A program made the position numbers and the translations under genes. The notes below the pieces were generated by a model. The model was not told the origin of the DNA. It saw nothing but the letters and a program-made list of their open reading frames with translations, and ran no database searches. A stretch of DNA of 41,512 bases, taken from NCBI GenBank assembly GCA_016183945.1, contig JACPDP010000038.1, forward strand, positions 2,277-43,788, written 5' to 3'. Shown here piece after piece: positions 16,947-25,049 of this stretch; position 1 is the first letter of the stretch, and each line of letters starts with the position of its first letter. The stretch is from Magnetospirillum sp. GTDB lineage: Bacteria; Pseudomonadota; Alphaproteobacteria; Rhodospirillales; Magnetospirillaceae.

Positions 16947-19439
16947 TCACAGTGTCTCCCACATCTGCCGGTATGCCGCTTCCAGGTTGCGGGTGAAGCG
17001 CGCCGAATCGAACAGCGGCGCGGTGTCGCGGCCCGCGGCCAGCCGCCGCTTGAACCCGTCCAGCAGGCCCGGCTCGGTGGCCAGCCGAAGCGCCAGTGCC
17101 TCGTAGTCCGCCAGCGAGGTGGTAATCAGCTCGGGCAGGCCGACGGCGTGCAGCAGGCTGCCGGCCACCCGGCTGGCGAAGGTGTTGCCGGCCAGCGTCA
17201 ACACCGGCAATCCGCTCCACAGGGCGTCACTGGCGGTGGTGTGGGCGTTGAACGGAAAGCTGTCGAGGAACAGGTCGGCCAGGCGATGGCGGGCGAGGTG
17301 CTCGGCCGTGGTGGCGACCCGTGGCGCCGCCACCAGCCGGTCGGGGTCGATGCCGCGCGAGGCGGCTTCGCGCCGCAGGTTGTCCAGCGCCATGGGGCGT
17401 CCGGCACGCAGCCACAGCACGCTGTCGGGGACCGCGCGCAGCAGCCGCATCCACACGTCGAACATGGTCGGCGTGATCTTGAAGACGATATTGAAGGCGC
17501 AGAACACGAAGCCAGCGGCGGGCAGGCCGCATTCCGCGCGGCTGGGGGTGAGTTGGGCGATCTCGCGCCGGCGGTCATGCGGGAAGTAGGTGTCGGGCAG
17601 ATGCACCAGCCTCTCGGCGAAGTCGGGCTGCCGTTCGGGAGGCACGATGAAGCGGTCGACGATGATGGCGTCGACGCAGTCCGATCCGACCGTTCCGGGA
17701 TACCCGAGAAAGTTCACCTGCAGCGGCGCCGGACGGTGGGCCAGCACTCGCGTCCGAGCGTTGGTGGTGTGGCCAGCCAGATCAACCAGGATGTCGATGC
17801 CGTCGGCGGCGATACGCGCCGCCGCATCGGCGTCGGTCATGGCACGGATGTCGACGAAGCGGTCGAAGGCGCGGACGACGCGGTCGCGCAAGGGGCTGCG
17901 GTCGTCGGGACTGTTGGAGTAGGCGACCACCTCGAACTGCCCACGGTCGTGCAGTTCGAACACTTGCGCCGCCACCTGCGACACGGGCCAGCAGGAACGG
18001 CAAGACCATGACACGGGATGGTCATAGAAGTCGGGCGACAGATAGCCGAGGCGGAGGCGCTCGCCTGCCGCGCGCTCCCGACGGGGGGTGGCCTCGACCG
18101 CCCCCCGGAAACGCTTCTCCGCCCAGGCCCGCGCCGCCCGCAACTGGTCGGCGGGCTCGGCCGAGGTCATGCCCAGCAGGTAGGAGGGATGCACGGTTCC
18201 GGCGTCCCGCCGCGTCGAATCCAGCAGGGCAGCCTCGTCGGTTTCCGACCCATCCCAGTCACAGATGTGCCGACGGGCCATGAACAGCTCGGCCACGGTC
18301 GTGACCTCGGCCCGCAGCTCCAGCGCCCGGCGGAAACTGACGATGGCCTCGTCGTCCTTGCGTTGCTGGATCAGGGCGAGAGCCAGATTGTGGTGGGCGC
18401 CGGGCAGGTCGGGCCGCAGCCGCAAGGCCGCCCGGTGGCAGGCCTCGGCCTCGTCGTAGCGCTGCAGATGGTGCAGCACCAGACCAAGGCCGGCATGGGC
18501 CTCGGCGCAGTCGGGAGAGCGGCGCAATACCTGGCGCAGGCAGGCCTGGGCCTCCTCCAGCTTGCCGACGCGCCGCAAGGTGTCGCCCAGGCCGACAGCA
18601 ATCAGGGCATGGTCGGGTCGGGCCGCCAGCGCGGTACGATACAGCCTTTCCGCCTCGTCGAAGCGGCCCAACTGGCAGCACACCGCGCCGAGATTGGCCA
18701 TCGCCTCGGGATAGTCCGGCTTGAGGCGGAGCGCCTCGCGGTGCCGTTCCGCCGCCGCCTCCGGCCGCGCCGTCTCCGACAGCACCAGGCCGAGGTTGGT
18801 GTGGGCGGCGGCGTGACGGGGGTCGAGGCGGATGGCCGACTGCAGATGCGATTCCGCCGCGTCGAAGCGCCGCAGAACCGCCAGCGCGATGCCGGCCGCC
18901 GTCCATGCCCGCACATGGCCAGCGTCGAGCGCCAGCGCCTGACGGAAGCACTCCAGCGCCCGGTCGGCCTGGCCGTGGTCCAACCGGCATTGTCCGAGAT
19001 TGACGTGGAATTCGGCAAATCCGGGCCGCAGGCGCACCGCTGTCTCGTAGCTGCGGGCGGCGACTTCGAGCTGGCCAGCGGCCCTCAACGCGTTGCCGAG
19101 GTCGTTGTGCACGCCGGCCACGGTGGGGGCGATGCGAATCGCCGCCTGGAACGACTTCACCGCGTCTCGCGGCCGGTTGAGAGTCAGATGCGCCAGGCCG
19201 AGATTGGCATGGGCCTCGAACGAACCCGGCGCCCAGCGCACCATCTCGCCGAACCACTTGCCGGCGGCACGCGGATCGCCTTTGCGCAACGCGATGGCGC
19301 CCAACATCTGCAGGGCGGGAACGCATTTGCGATCGACGGTGAGAATCCGCCGGCAGCCCTCTTCCGCCGCCGTCAGGTTGCCGGCACCGAACTGTTGCGC
19401 CGCCAAGCGGAACGCCTGCTCAAGCTGCGAGGGAGCCAC
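16947..19439 (-). CDS. TPR protein with O-GlcNAc-transferase-like (GT41/SPINDLY-type) C-terminal domain
   Basis: The product has 830 residues. Residues about 5-385 are a run of roughly ten tetratricopeptide repeats (for example HANLGLAHLTLNRPRDAVKS, HVNLGQCRLDHGQADRALEC). Residues about 465-825 match the GT41 catalytic region: RLRLGYLSPDFYDHPV, QVNFLGYPGTVGSDCVDAII, FVFCAFNIVFKITPTMFDVW and FPFNAHTTASDALWSGLPVL. The family transfers GlcNAc or related sugars to protein Ser/Thr; the target here is unknown. In many Rhodospirillales such proteins occur in several copies. The segment just after DHPV (about residues 478-490, SWSCRSCWPVSQ) does not fit the family, while the +1 frame reads MVLPFLLARV there, hinting at a pair of compensating frameshifts. 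GTG start at 19439. Confidence 0.88.
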   Translation of the reverse strand: MAPSQLEQAFRLAAQQFGAGNLTAAEEGCRRILTVDRKCVPALQMLGAIALRKGDPRAAGKWFGEMVRWAPGSFEAHANLGLAHLTLNRPRDAVKSFQAAIRIAPTVAGVHNDLGNALRAAGQLEVAARSYETAVRLRPGFAEFHVNLGQCRLDHGQADRALECFRQALALDAGHVRAWTAAGIALAVLRRFDAAESHLQSAIRLDPRHAAAHTNLGLVLSETARPEAAAERHREALRLKPDYPEAMANLGAVCCQLGRFDEAERLYRTALAARPDHALIAVGLGDTLRRVGKLEEAQACLRQVLRRSPDCAEAHAGLGLVLHHLQRYDEAEACHRAALRLRPDLPGAHHNLALALIQQRKDDEAIVSFRRALELRAEVTTVAELFMARRHICDWDGSETDEAALLDSTRRDAGTVHPSYLLGMTSAEPADQLRAARAWAEKRFRGAVEATPRRERAAGERLRLGYLSPDFYDHPVSWSCRSCWPVSQVAAQVFELHDRGQFEVVAYSNSPDDRSPLRDRVVRAFDRFVDIRAMTDADAAARIAADGIDILVDLAGHTTNARTRVLAHRPAPLQVNFLGYPGTVGSDCVDAIIVDRFIVPPERQPDFAERLVHLPDTYFPHDRRREIAQLTPSRAECGLPAAGFVFCAFNIVFKITPTMFDVWMRLLRAVPDSVLWLRAGRPMALDNLRREAASRGIDPDRLVAAPRVATTAEHLARHRLADLFLDSFPFNAHTTASDALWSGLPVLTLAGNTFASRVAGSLLHAVGLPELITTSLADYEALALRLATEPGLLDGFKRRLAAGRDTAPLFDSARFTRNLEAAYRQMWETL

Positions 19440-19553
19440 CGTCTGCCATCCTTCGGTCGTTGGTCAGACGGGACAATACGGTGGGAGCAGCGGCGCCTCA
19501 AGGTTAAGCAGACTTTTGGACGGCCGCGCTTCGAGTCGACCCCGCCGCCACAA

Positions 19554-19790
19554 TCACGTCTCATCCTCTTCGGCGGGGGTGGCGAGGATGAACGGGCTGC
19601 CGCAGCGGCGACAGGAGGCCCCGGCTACCACCTCCCCCAGGGTACAGTCCTCGCCGTGGCGTTCGATGATGTCGTCGACGGGCGTCTCGGAATGGGCGCC
19701 GCATTGGGTGCAGACGAAACTGACCTCGGTGGCCCCCATCCAGGCGGCGGAGGCGGAGAACAGGTGCATCCAGGCGACCATGTCTTTCAT
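19554..19790 (-). CDS. Small zinc-ribbon-like protein
   Basis: The 78-residue protein (from ATG 19790; a TTG at 19820 and an ATG at 19781 are alternatives) has CTQCGAHSET and, about 30 residues later, CRRCGSPFIL: two CxxC pairs typical of a structural zinc ribbon. It starts hydrophobic (MVAWMHLFSASAAWMGATEV) and ends acidic (PAEEDET). Function is unknown; zinc binding is inferred from the knuckles. It lies between the TPR-glycosyltransferase gene and a divergent second small CxxC protein. Confidence 0.55.
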   Translation of the reverse strand: MKDMVAWMHLFSASAAWMGATEVSFVCTQCGAHSETPVDDIIERHGEDCTLGEVVAGASCRRCGSPFILATPAEEDET

Positions 19791-19987
19791 CCTGTCAAAT
19801 TGGCCCTCGGGGCGGCCCAAGTCATAGCCGAACCGCGCCGGAGCGGCTATTGCCCTGCCGGTCTACATCCTAGGTGGCGGTAGCAACCGCACTCCCCTGA
19901 GGGGGTAGCCCCAAGAGGATGATTGCGGCGAAAAATGTCACGGAACGGTCGCTTGTCTCGAAGTCTTCCGGCCTTTAATCAAGCCGC

Positions 19988-20350
19988 ATGAAACGACAGA
20001 GACCCACCATGAATTGCTTCCGAGACGAAATTTTAGACTGCCCGCATTGCAACCGCCGCACCCCACATCTGGTGGTGACCGAGCGCGTCCTGGCGGCTGT
20101 GCTATGGTGCCGCAATTGCTTCAGCACCCGGGTCGGCTCGGAAGTTCCCCGGCCATCCCTATCCGAGCCATTGCCGGACAGAGCGGCTTACGCTCATCCT
20201 CGGGTGAGCGCAATTGCCGGGGAGGACGCTTCATGCGCCGCCTGCTCGCCGCCGTTTTCGCCTTCGCCGCCGTCCTTGCCATCATCCCCGGCGCTCGTGC
20301 CGACTGGCGAGTGGTGCGCTGGATCGGACCGCAGCGCTGCGAGGTGCTGA
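19988..20350 (+). CDS. Small CxxC protein, C-terminal part overlapping the next gene
   Basis: The frame opens at ATG 19988 (MKRQRPTMNCF...; ATG 20009 is an alternative). It encodes CPHCNRRTPHLVV and, about 20 residues later, CRNCFSTRVG, a zinc-ribbon-like pair in the first 50 residues. The stop is at 20350, so the last 40 residues are read out of frame over the signal peptide of the gene starting at 20233. That tail is Pro/Ser-rich and not convincing. Either the genes truly overlap by 118 bases or a frameshift has removed an earlier stop. No good ribosome site was seen. Confidence 0.4.
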   Translation: MKRQRPTMNCFRDEILDCPHCNRRTPHLVVTERVLAAVLWCRNCFSTRVGSEVPRPSLSEPLPDRAAYAHPRVSAIAGEDASCAACSPPFSPSPPSLPSSPALVPTGEWCAGSDRSAARC

Positions 20351-20502
20351 GTTACAAGCCGCCGTTTGGTCGCTGGGAGGAACTGGCGCTCACCCGCACC
20401 CGCAAGGATGCCGACCGTGCCCTGGATGTGCTGACCCTTCGGCGCCAGTGCCGCGCCTCGCGCTTGGCCGATCTCCGGCCCGAGCCACGCCCCAAGCCTT
20501 GA
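20233..20502 (+). CDS. Small secreted protein, unknown function
   Basis: ATG 20233 follows GGGAGGA at good spacing. The 89-residue product has a Sec signal peptide (MRRLLAAVFAFAAVLAIIPG, then cleavage near ARA-DW), leaving about 65 periplasmic residues rich in Arg. These include two Cys (PQRCEVLSY and RRQCRASR) that could pair, and KPPFGRWEELALTRTRKDAD. I do not recognise the family. A strong terminator follows 5 bases after the stop, so this is the end of its transcript. Confidence 0.7.
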   Translation: MRRLLAAVFAFAAVLAIIPGARADWRVVRWIGPQRCEVLSYKPPFGRWEELALTRTRKDADRALDVLTLRRQCRASRLADLRPEPRPKP

Positions 20503-20507
20503 TTTGA

Positions 20508-20536
20508 AGCCCTCTCCCGCAAGGGGAGAGGGCTTT
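20508..20536 (+). terminator. Rho-independent terminator
   Basis: AGCCCTCTCCC pairs with GGGAGAGGGCT across GCAAG, followed by TTTTT. It ends the secreted-protein transcript and faces the convergent hemerythrin gene, whose stop is at 20553. Confidence 0.85.
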
Positions 20537-20552
20537 TTCATCCTCGGCCGTT

Positions 20553-21050
20553 TCAGCCCTGGAGCTTCCGGTAGGTTTCCGCCAGGCGGGCATCGATCTC
20601 GGGGTCGACCAGGGAGGAGATGGCGGCCAGCAGACCCATCTCTTCCTTCTGCACGTGGAAGATTTCACGCTCGATCAACTCGGCGCCGGCATCGCGGAAT
20701 TCGCGCCAGGAGTCGTCGCTGAAGGTGCCGGCGGCGGCGGCGGCCTGTGCCAGATCGGCCACCTGAATGGCCAAGGGCAGGATGGAGCGATGCTCGTGGG
20801 TCAGCATCGTCACGATGCCGCTCTCGCCCTGGCTGAGGAAGACCGGAAACAGGTGATTTTCCTCGAAGCCGAAATGCAGCTCCACCTCTTCGCGCATGGT
20901 GCGGGCGAAGCGATCGAGGAATTTGCGGATGCCGTCGTCGACGGCGGGAACGCCGCGCACGCCGATGAATTCCTCCAACTGCTGCAGGGCCTCGATGGTG
21001 GCCATGTGGGCCTGATGCAGCAGGGCGCCGATCTGGGTCTGATTGAACAT
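20553..21050 (-). CDS. Hemerythrin-like (HHE) domain protein
   Basis: The 165-residue protein is one four-helix HHE domain. Likely di-iron ligands are in LLHQAHMATIEALQQLEE, VELHFGFEENHLFP, LTHEHRSILPL and REIFHVQKEEMGLL, in the usual order. Hemerythrin-domain proteins bind O2 or NO, or help repair NO-damaged iron centres; which applies cannot be read. It is the last gene of a three-gene operon: 10 bases separate it from the membrane protein upstream, and AAGGA precedes the ATG. The operon is preceded by an FNR/DNR-like box, so expression under low oxygen or NO is expected. Confidence 0.85.
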   Translation of the reverse strand: MFNQTQIGALLHQAHMATIEALQQLEEFIGVRGVPAVDDGIRKFLDRFARTMREEVELHFGFEENHLFPVFLSQGESGIVTMLTHEHRSILPLAIQVADLAQAAAAAGTFSDDSWREFRDAGAELIEREIFHVQKEEMGLLAAISSLVDPEIDARLAETYRKLQG

Positions 21051-21060
21051 TGGGGGGTCC

Positions 21061-22350
21061 TTACGTTGGGGGGGTGGCGTAGGCGGCGAGGTGAGCGCGG
21101 AAGCGGCGCATCACCTCGATGGCGAAGGCGGTGAAGGCGACGGCGCCGGCCAGTCCGGCCGCCGCTCCCAGGCGGAAGGCCGGGGTCCAGCCGGACAGGA
21201 TGGCGGCGGTGATCAGGGCCAGCGCCGCCAGATGGCAGGCAAAGTGCAGCTTCAGCGGCAGCCCGGGCGTCAGCGCCGACAGCAGCGCCGGCTTGCCGGT
21301 TCCCGACGTGTGCATGGAGGCGAGGAACGGCACGATGCGCTGCAGGATGCCGGTGACGAAGGTCAGCAGCCAGCCGAACACCAGCAGGAAGCCCCACAGC
21401 GTCGCGGTCGGCGAGGGCGGCGCGCCCAGCGCCAGGGCCAGCCCGATCGCCAGGCTGGCCGGCAGCAGGGCCCAGCCCACCCACACCATGCGGAAGAACG
21501 GCTCCAGGCGCTTGCGCATGCGGCTCTTCAGCGTGGCGGCCATTCCCCGGAAGTGGATCGCCAGCGCCGCCCCGCCAAGGGCCAGCCCCAGCGCCGCCAG
21601 CCATCCCAGGCCGACCAGGGCACCGCCGGCCCCCAACGCCAGCCCGGCACCGGCCAGCGCCGATGACCGCTTGCCGACCACCTCCGGCACCGCCTGGCCG
21701 AGCACGAACATGGGAATCAGCACGGTGGAAAAACCCAGGGCCAGCATGCCCATGAAGCCATAGCCGGCCAACACCGCATGGGCGGTCGCCACTTCGGCGC
21801 GGCTGGGCAGGAATCCGGCGGTGAAGTCGATCACCAGCACCAATCCCAGCACGGTCAGGCCGGCCAGGGAAGCCAGCGCCAGCCAGGAATGGCGGGTCAC
21901 TCCGGCGAGATCGGCGACATTGCGCAGATTGGCCGCCATCATGCCGGCGAATACCGCCAGGCCGGCGATGGCGAGGGTGGCGCCGAGATGCTGCAGCCAC
22001 GGCTGGCCGAGCCAGAAGCCCAGCGTCAGCGCGGCAACGCCCGGCACATACAGCCAGAACATCACCCGGCACAGCCAGACCGGCCCCAGCCGCTTCCGGG
22101 TCGCCACCGGCAGCAGCTGAATGGCGGCGCCCATGGCGGTCATCACCAGCACGCCCAAGGTGACCAGATGCAGGGCGGCCAACACCAGGCCCTGGCCGCC
22201 GAGGAAGCCTATGGCCTCGGCCGGATCGGCGCCCAGCAGGGCGGCCCAGGCCAGCAGGTGGGACACCACCGCGGCGGCAAAGAAGCGATTGGGCACCGAC
22301 GGCGGCAGCAGGCGATCCTGCGCGCCCATCGTGAGCGATCCGGGGAACAT
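21061..22350 (-). CDS. Polytopic membrane protein, heme-copper-oxidase-I/NnrS-like
   Basis: The product (429 residues from ATG 22350) has about twelve hydrophobic helices and very few charged residues. Conserved-looking histidines sit inside or at the edge of helices: VVSHLLAWAALL, ALHLVTLGVLVMTAMGAAIQ, ATAHAVLAGYGFMGML and KLHFACHLAALALI. This pattern recalls heme-ligating helices of cbb3-type subunit I and of NnrS, a heme-copper membrane protein linked to NO tolerance. I cannot decide between these. The ATG overlaps the stop of the DUF2249 gene (TGATG), and hemerythrin follows after 10 bases, so the three are likely made together. Confidence 0.65.
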   Translation of the reverse strand: MFPGSLTMGAQDRLLPPSVPNRFFAAAVVSHLLAWAALLGADPAEAIGFLGGQGLVLAALHLVTLGVLVMTAMGAAIQLLPVATRKRLGPVWLCRVMFWLYVPGVAALTLGFWLGQPWLQHLGATLAIAGLAVFAGMMAANLRNVADLAGVTRHSWLALASLAGLTVLGLVLVIDFTAGFLPSRAEVATAHAVLAGYGFMGMLALGFSTVLIPMFVLGQAVPEVVGKRSSALAGAGLALGAGGALVGLGWLAALGLALGGAALAIHFRGMAATLKSRMRKRLEPFFRMVWVGWALLPASLAIGLALALGAPPSPTATLWGFLLVFGWLLTFVTGILQRIVPFLASMHTSGTGKPALLSALTPGLPLKLHFACHLAALALITAAILSGWTPAFRLGAAAGLAGAVAFTAFAIEVMRRFRAHLAAYATPPT

Positions 22351-22919
22351 CAGGACATCCGCTCCAGCCACAGCCGGATATTGGCGAATTCCTCGGTGAC
22401 CCGGGCGATGCGCCAGCCGCGCTCGGCCAGTTCGGGGGCCAACAGGTGCGGGTGGCGGTCGTGGTGAACCACCACCGTATCGGACCCGCCCAGGCCATCC
22501 ACCAGCCGCAGGATCGCCACCAGCGGCTGCGGCGGCGTCAATTTGCGCACGTCGATGTGCAGACCGTCCTCCTCGCGCCAGGTCAAGGCGCCCTCGGGGC
22601 CGACATCGACCTCGGCCTCGCGGTCCCAGTCGGCGCCGCCGTCGAGGTGGAAGTACACCCGCCAATGCCCCCCGGCGAGCTTGCGGCCATAGGAGGAAAA
22701 GCCGCGCCCGGCCAGGACCCGGCGCAACGGCGACGGGTTGAACGGCGCGTCGACCACCAGGACGCCGCCCATCTCCACCGTGCCGGCCCGTTCCATGATG
22801 GCCATCAGGGGGTCCTCTCCCTCAGCGAGCAGGGGCCGGACGTCGAACGCCGCCTGGTCGAGCGCCAGCGCCAGCCACTCCGGCGGTTCGCCGCTTGCCT
22901 TTTCCCCATCCCCAGCCAT
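22350..22919 (-). CDS. Tandem DUF2249 protein
   Basis: The protein (189 residues from ATG 22919; GTG 22928 is an alternative) has two copies of the DUF2249 fold. Copy 1 is about residues 17-88 (FDVRPLLAEGEDPLMAIMER, NPSPLRRVLAGRGF). Copy 2 is about 115-185 (HIDVRKLTPPQPLVAILR, HDRHPHLLAPELAERGWRI). DUF2249 is a small TusA-like fold often found beside hemerythrins, NO reductases and Crp/Fnr regulators; its biochemical role is not established. It is the first gene of the operon ending with hemerythrin and lies about 55 bases from the FNR/DNR-like box. Confidence 0.75.
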   Translation of the reverse strand: MAGDGEKASGEPPEWLALALDQAAFDVRPLLAEGEDPLMAIMERAGTVEMGGVLVVDAPFNPSPLRRVLAGRGFSSYGRKLAGGHWRVYFHLDGGADWDREAEVDVGPEGALTWREEDGLHIDVRKLTPPQPLVAILRLVDGLGGSDTVVVHHDRHPHLLAPELAERGWRIARVTEEFANIRLWLERMS

Positions 22920-22975
22920 GCCCGACACCTCACTCTCCGACGCTGCCAGGGTGCCGGCCGGAACAGGATGCTTCC

Positions 22976-22989
22976 TTGACGTTGATCAC
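22976..22989 (-). promoter_or_regulatory. FNR/DNR-like operator upstream of the DUF2249-membrane-hemerythrin operon
   Basis: The forward strand reads TTGACGTTGATCAC, matching TTGAT-N4-ATCAA at eight of ten positions and near-symmetric. Its centre is about 55-60 bases upstream of the first operon gene (start 22919 or 22928), a spacing suited to activation near -41.5. It lies between that gene and the end of a Crp/Fnr regulator gene, the likely source of its regulator. Confidence 0.6.
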
Positions 22990-23009
22990 GTAGGAAAGTG
23001 GGAAAAGTC

Positions 23010-23702
23010 TCAGTCCCCGCCGCCCTCGTGGCAGAGGCGCCGCAGGGCCTCGACGTCGGTCAGCACGATGTCGCGCCCATGGGTCTCGACACCCACCGCC
23101 TTCAGACGGTTCAGGGCACGCGACAGGCTCTCCGGGGCGATACCGATGCGGCTGGCCAGCGCCGCCTTGCTGAGCGGCAGACGGACCCGTTCATGGCCCG
23201 CCGCCTTCGCCGACAGGACGAGCAGGAAGGTGGCCAGACGTTGGCCGGGCGATTTGCTCTTCAGTTCGCTGATCTCATGCATCAGGCGCCCCTGCCATTG
23301 CGACAGGCCGGCCAGCAGCTTGAAGGCCAGGGTGCGGTTCTCCGACAGCCGTCTGAGGAAGGGGGGGGCCGGGATGTGCACCATGCGCGCCCCGGCCATC
23401 ACCTCGCAGTTCAGCGGGAACTTGCCCGAGGAGAAGATGGCGGCCTCGGCGAAGGTACAGACCGGGTCGAACACCTCGATGATGGAGTGGTCGCCGGTCT
23501 CGGTCAGTGCGAACAGGTTGACGCGGCCTTCCAGCAGCACGAAAAAACGGTCGGCGGCGTCGCCCTGGCTGAACAGCAGCTCCACCTCGGGATAGGCGGC
23601 GGTGTGGGCGCCGTCGAGCAGCATCAGCAGGTCGCGGCGGCCGAGATCGGCGAACAGCGGTGCCCGGGCGGCGAGGTCGAAGTCGGCGGCGGAGAGCGTC
23701 AT
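23010..23702 (-). CDS. Crp/Fnr-family transcription regulator, DNR-like (second of a tandem pair)
   Basis: The protein has 230 residues: cyclic-nucleotide-binding-type sensor fold (about 15-125, with LLFSQGDAADRFFVLLEGRV), dimer helix (about 130-155), and winged helix-turn-helix (about 165-225). The recognition helix region is SRIGIAPESLSRALNRLK, as in DNR/NnrR-type regulators. It lacks the N-terminal Cys cluster of FNR, so oxygen sensing by a [4Fe-4S] cluster is unlikely; NO sensing through heme is possible, as in DNR. Its start overlaps the stop of the upstream paralogue (4 bases). It is followed by the FNR/DNR-like box of the hemerythrin operon, its likely target. Confidence 0.85.
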   Translation of the reverse strand: MTLSAADFDLAARAPLFADLGRRDLLMLLDGAHTAAYPEVELLFSQGDAADRFFVLLEGRVNLFALTETGDHSIIEVFDPVCTFAEAAIFSSGKFPLNCEVMAGARMVHIPAPPFLRRLSENRTLAFKLLAGLSQWQGRLMHEISELKSKSPGQRLATFLLVLSAKAAGHERVRLPLSKAALASRIGIAPESLSRALNRLKAVGVETHGRDIVLTDVEALRRLCHEGGGD

Positions 23703-24397
23703 CCCAGGTCGTCCTCGACGCAGAAGTCGCGCAGCCGGCCGACATCGGCCACCACCACCAGGTTGTCGGGCCGCGAATCGACCCCCACCTTGGCCAGCTT
23801 GCCCAGGGCGCGCGACAGGCTTTCCGGCTTCATTCCCAACTCGTCGGCCACCAGCTTCTTGTCGTAGGGAAAGCGCACCTCGGCGCGGCCGCTTGGCGCC
23901 TCCACCAGGGTGAGCAGGAAGCTGCCCAGGCGCTGTGCCGTGGTCTTCAGCTTCAACTCGGCGATCTGGCGGATCAGCATGCGCAGGCGGAACGACATGG
24001 CCGACAGCATGTGCAGCAGGATGTCGAGGCGCTCGTCGAGGCGGCGGAGGAAGGAGGCGGCGGGAATGGCCAGCACGGTGGCCCCCGACAGCACCCGGGC
24101 GGCCGTCAGATGGCCGCCGCCGGCGAACATGGCGGCGTCGCCCAGCACCGCGGATTTGCGCGCCACCTCGACCACGCTCCGCCGGCCGTCACTGTCCACC
24201 GACAGCTCGACGTGGCCGTCCAGCACCACGTAGAAATCACGGGCCTCGTCGCCGGCTTCGAACAGCAGGTGTTCATGGGCCAGCACCCGCACTGCGGCGC
24301 CGTCGAGCAGCTCGCGCATGTCGCGCTCCGCCAGGCCGGTGAACAGCGGCGTGAACTGGAGCTGCAGCAATACCGCCTTGTCGAGCTCCGCCGTCAT
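23699..24397 (-). CDS. Crp/Fnr-family transcription regulator (first of a tandem pair)
   Basis: The protein has 232 residues with the same architecture as its downstream paralogue: sensor barrel (about 15-125, LLFEAGDEARDFYVVLDGHV), dimer helix (about 130-155) and winged helix (about 165-225) with ADELGMKPESLSRALGKLA. No FNR-type Cys cluster is present. The two recognition helices share PESLSRAL, implying overlapping DNA targets. The 4-base overlap means both are made from one transcript, so heterodimers are possible, though not shown. Which signal it senses is unknown; the neighbourhood points to NO or low oxygen. Confidence 0.85.
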   Translation of the reverse strand: MTAELDKAVLLQLQFTPLFTGLAERDMRELLDGAAVRVLAHEHLLFEAGDEARDFYVVLDGHVELSVDSDGRRSVVEVARKSAVLGDAAMFAGGGHLTAARVLSGATVLAIPAASFLRRLDERLDILLHMLSAMSFRLRMLIRQIAELKLKTTAQRLGSFLLTLVEAPSGRAEVRFPYDKKLVADELGMKPESLSRALGKLAKVGVDSRPDNLVVVADVGRLRDFCVEDDLG

Positions 24398-24462
24398 CCG
24401 CCTTTCCCGGCCGGTTCATCCCGGGCGAACGGTACGACGAAAGTCCTCCCCTATGCCAGTCC

Positions 24463-24924
24463 CTACTGCATACCGGTGCCGTCCCACGACCAATTGGGTA
24501 CGGTGATGACCGGCATGGTGGGCTGGGCGATGGGTGGGAATGCCGAGGGCGACGACGCCGGGGGCGGTGTGGCGGGCGGCGGCGCCGACGAGATCACCTC
24601 GCCGTTGATGACGATGTTGCCCTGCAGCGGCGGCGGCTTGCGCTCGGTCGAGGGGGGAAGTTTCACCCCGGCGACGACGCGGCCGTCGGCATCGTGCTTC
24701 GGCGCCGGCGGAGCGCCGTCGGGAACGGTTTCAGGGCTGGCCTTGGCATCGTCCAGCGCCGCCAGGGGATCGTCGCCGTCCATGCGCATGACGCAGCTGG
24801 TGAAGGCGGCGGTGCCGGGGCGGAACCCGGCGCTGAAGCAGATCTCGCCCGCCGACCGGCCCGCCGCCGCCAGCGCGGGGGCGGCGGCGAGGACGGCGAC
24901 GGCAAGCAGCAGGGGGGTGCGCAT
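24463..24924 (-). CDS. Secreted proline-rich protein, unknown function
   Basis: The 153-residue protein has a Sec signal peptide (MRTPLLLAVAVLAAAPALAA). A short Cys-containing region follows (GEICFSAGFRPG, TSCVMRMDGDDP), two Cys that may pair. The second half is Pro-rich and low in complexity, with PPPATPPPASSPSAFPP, ending in WSWDGTGMQ. No domain was recognised. The ribosome site lies inside a perfect 14-base palindrome (24926-24939, GAGGAGGCCTCCTC), which could limit translation when folded. Confidence 0.6.
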   Translation of the reverse strand: MRTPLLLAVAVLAAAPALAAAGRSAGEICFSAGFRPGTAAFTSCVMRMDGDDPLAALDDAKASPETVPDGAPPAPKHDADGRVVAGVKLPPSTERKPPPLQGNIVINGEVISSAPPPATPPPASSPSAFPPIAQPTMPVITVPNWSWDGTGMQ

Positions 24925-25049
24925 GGAGGAGGCCTCCTCGGTCGAAGTCCGGGGGTCGAATCCCGGGCACGATTATGCGCCCGCCGCCCTTTCGTGGCTG
25001 CGGAGCAAACGGCGATGTCTAAGCGGATGTGGTCCCTCGCCCCCCTGCC

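Noticed and set aside
18018..19883. Forward open frame (621 codons) opposite the TPR glycosyltransferase
   Set aside because: Antisense shadow with repetitive Gln/Gly/His content; TPR repeats on the reverse strand explain the region.
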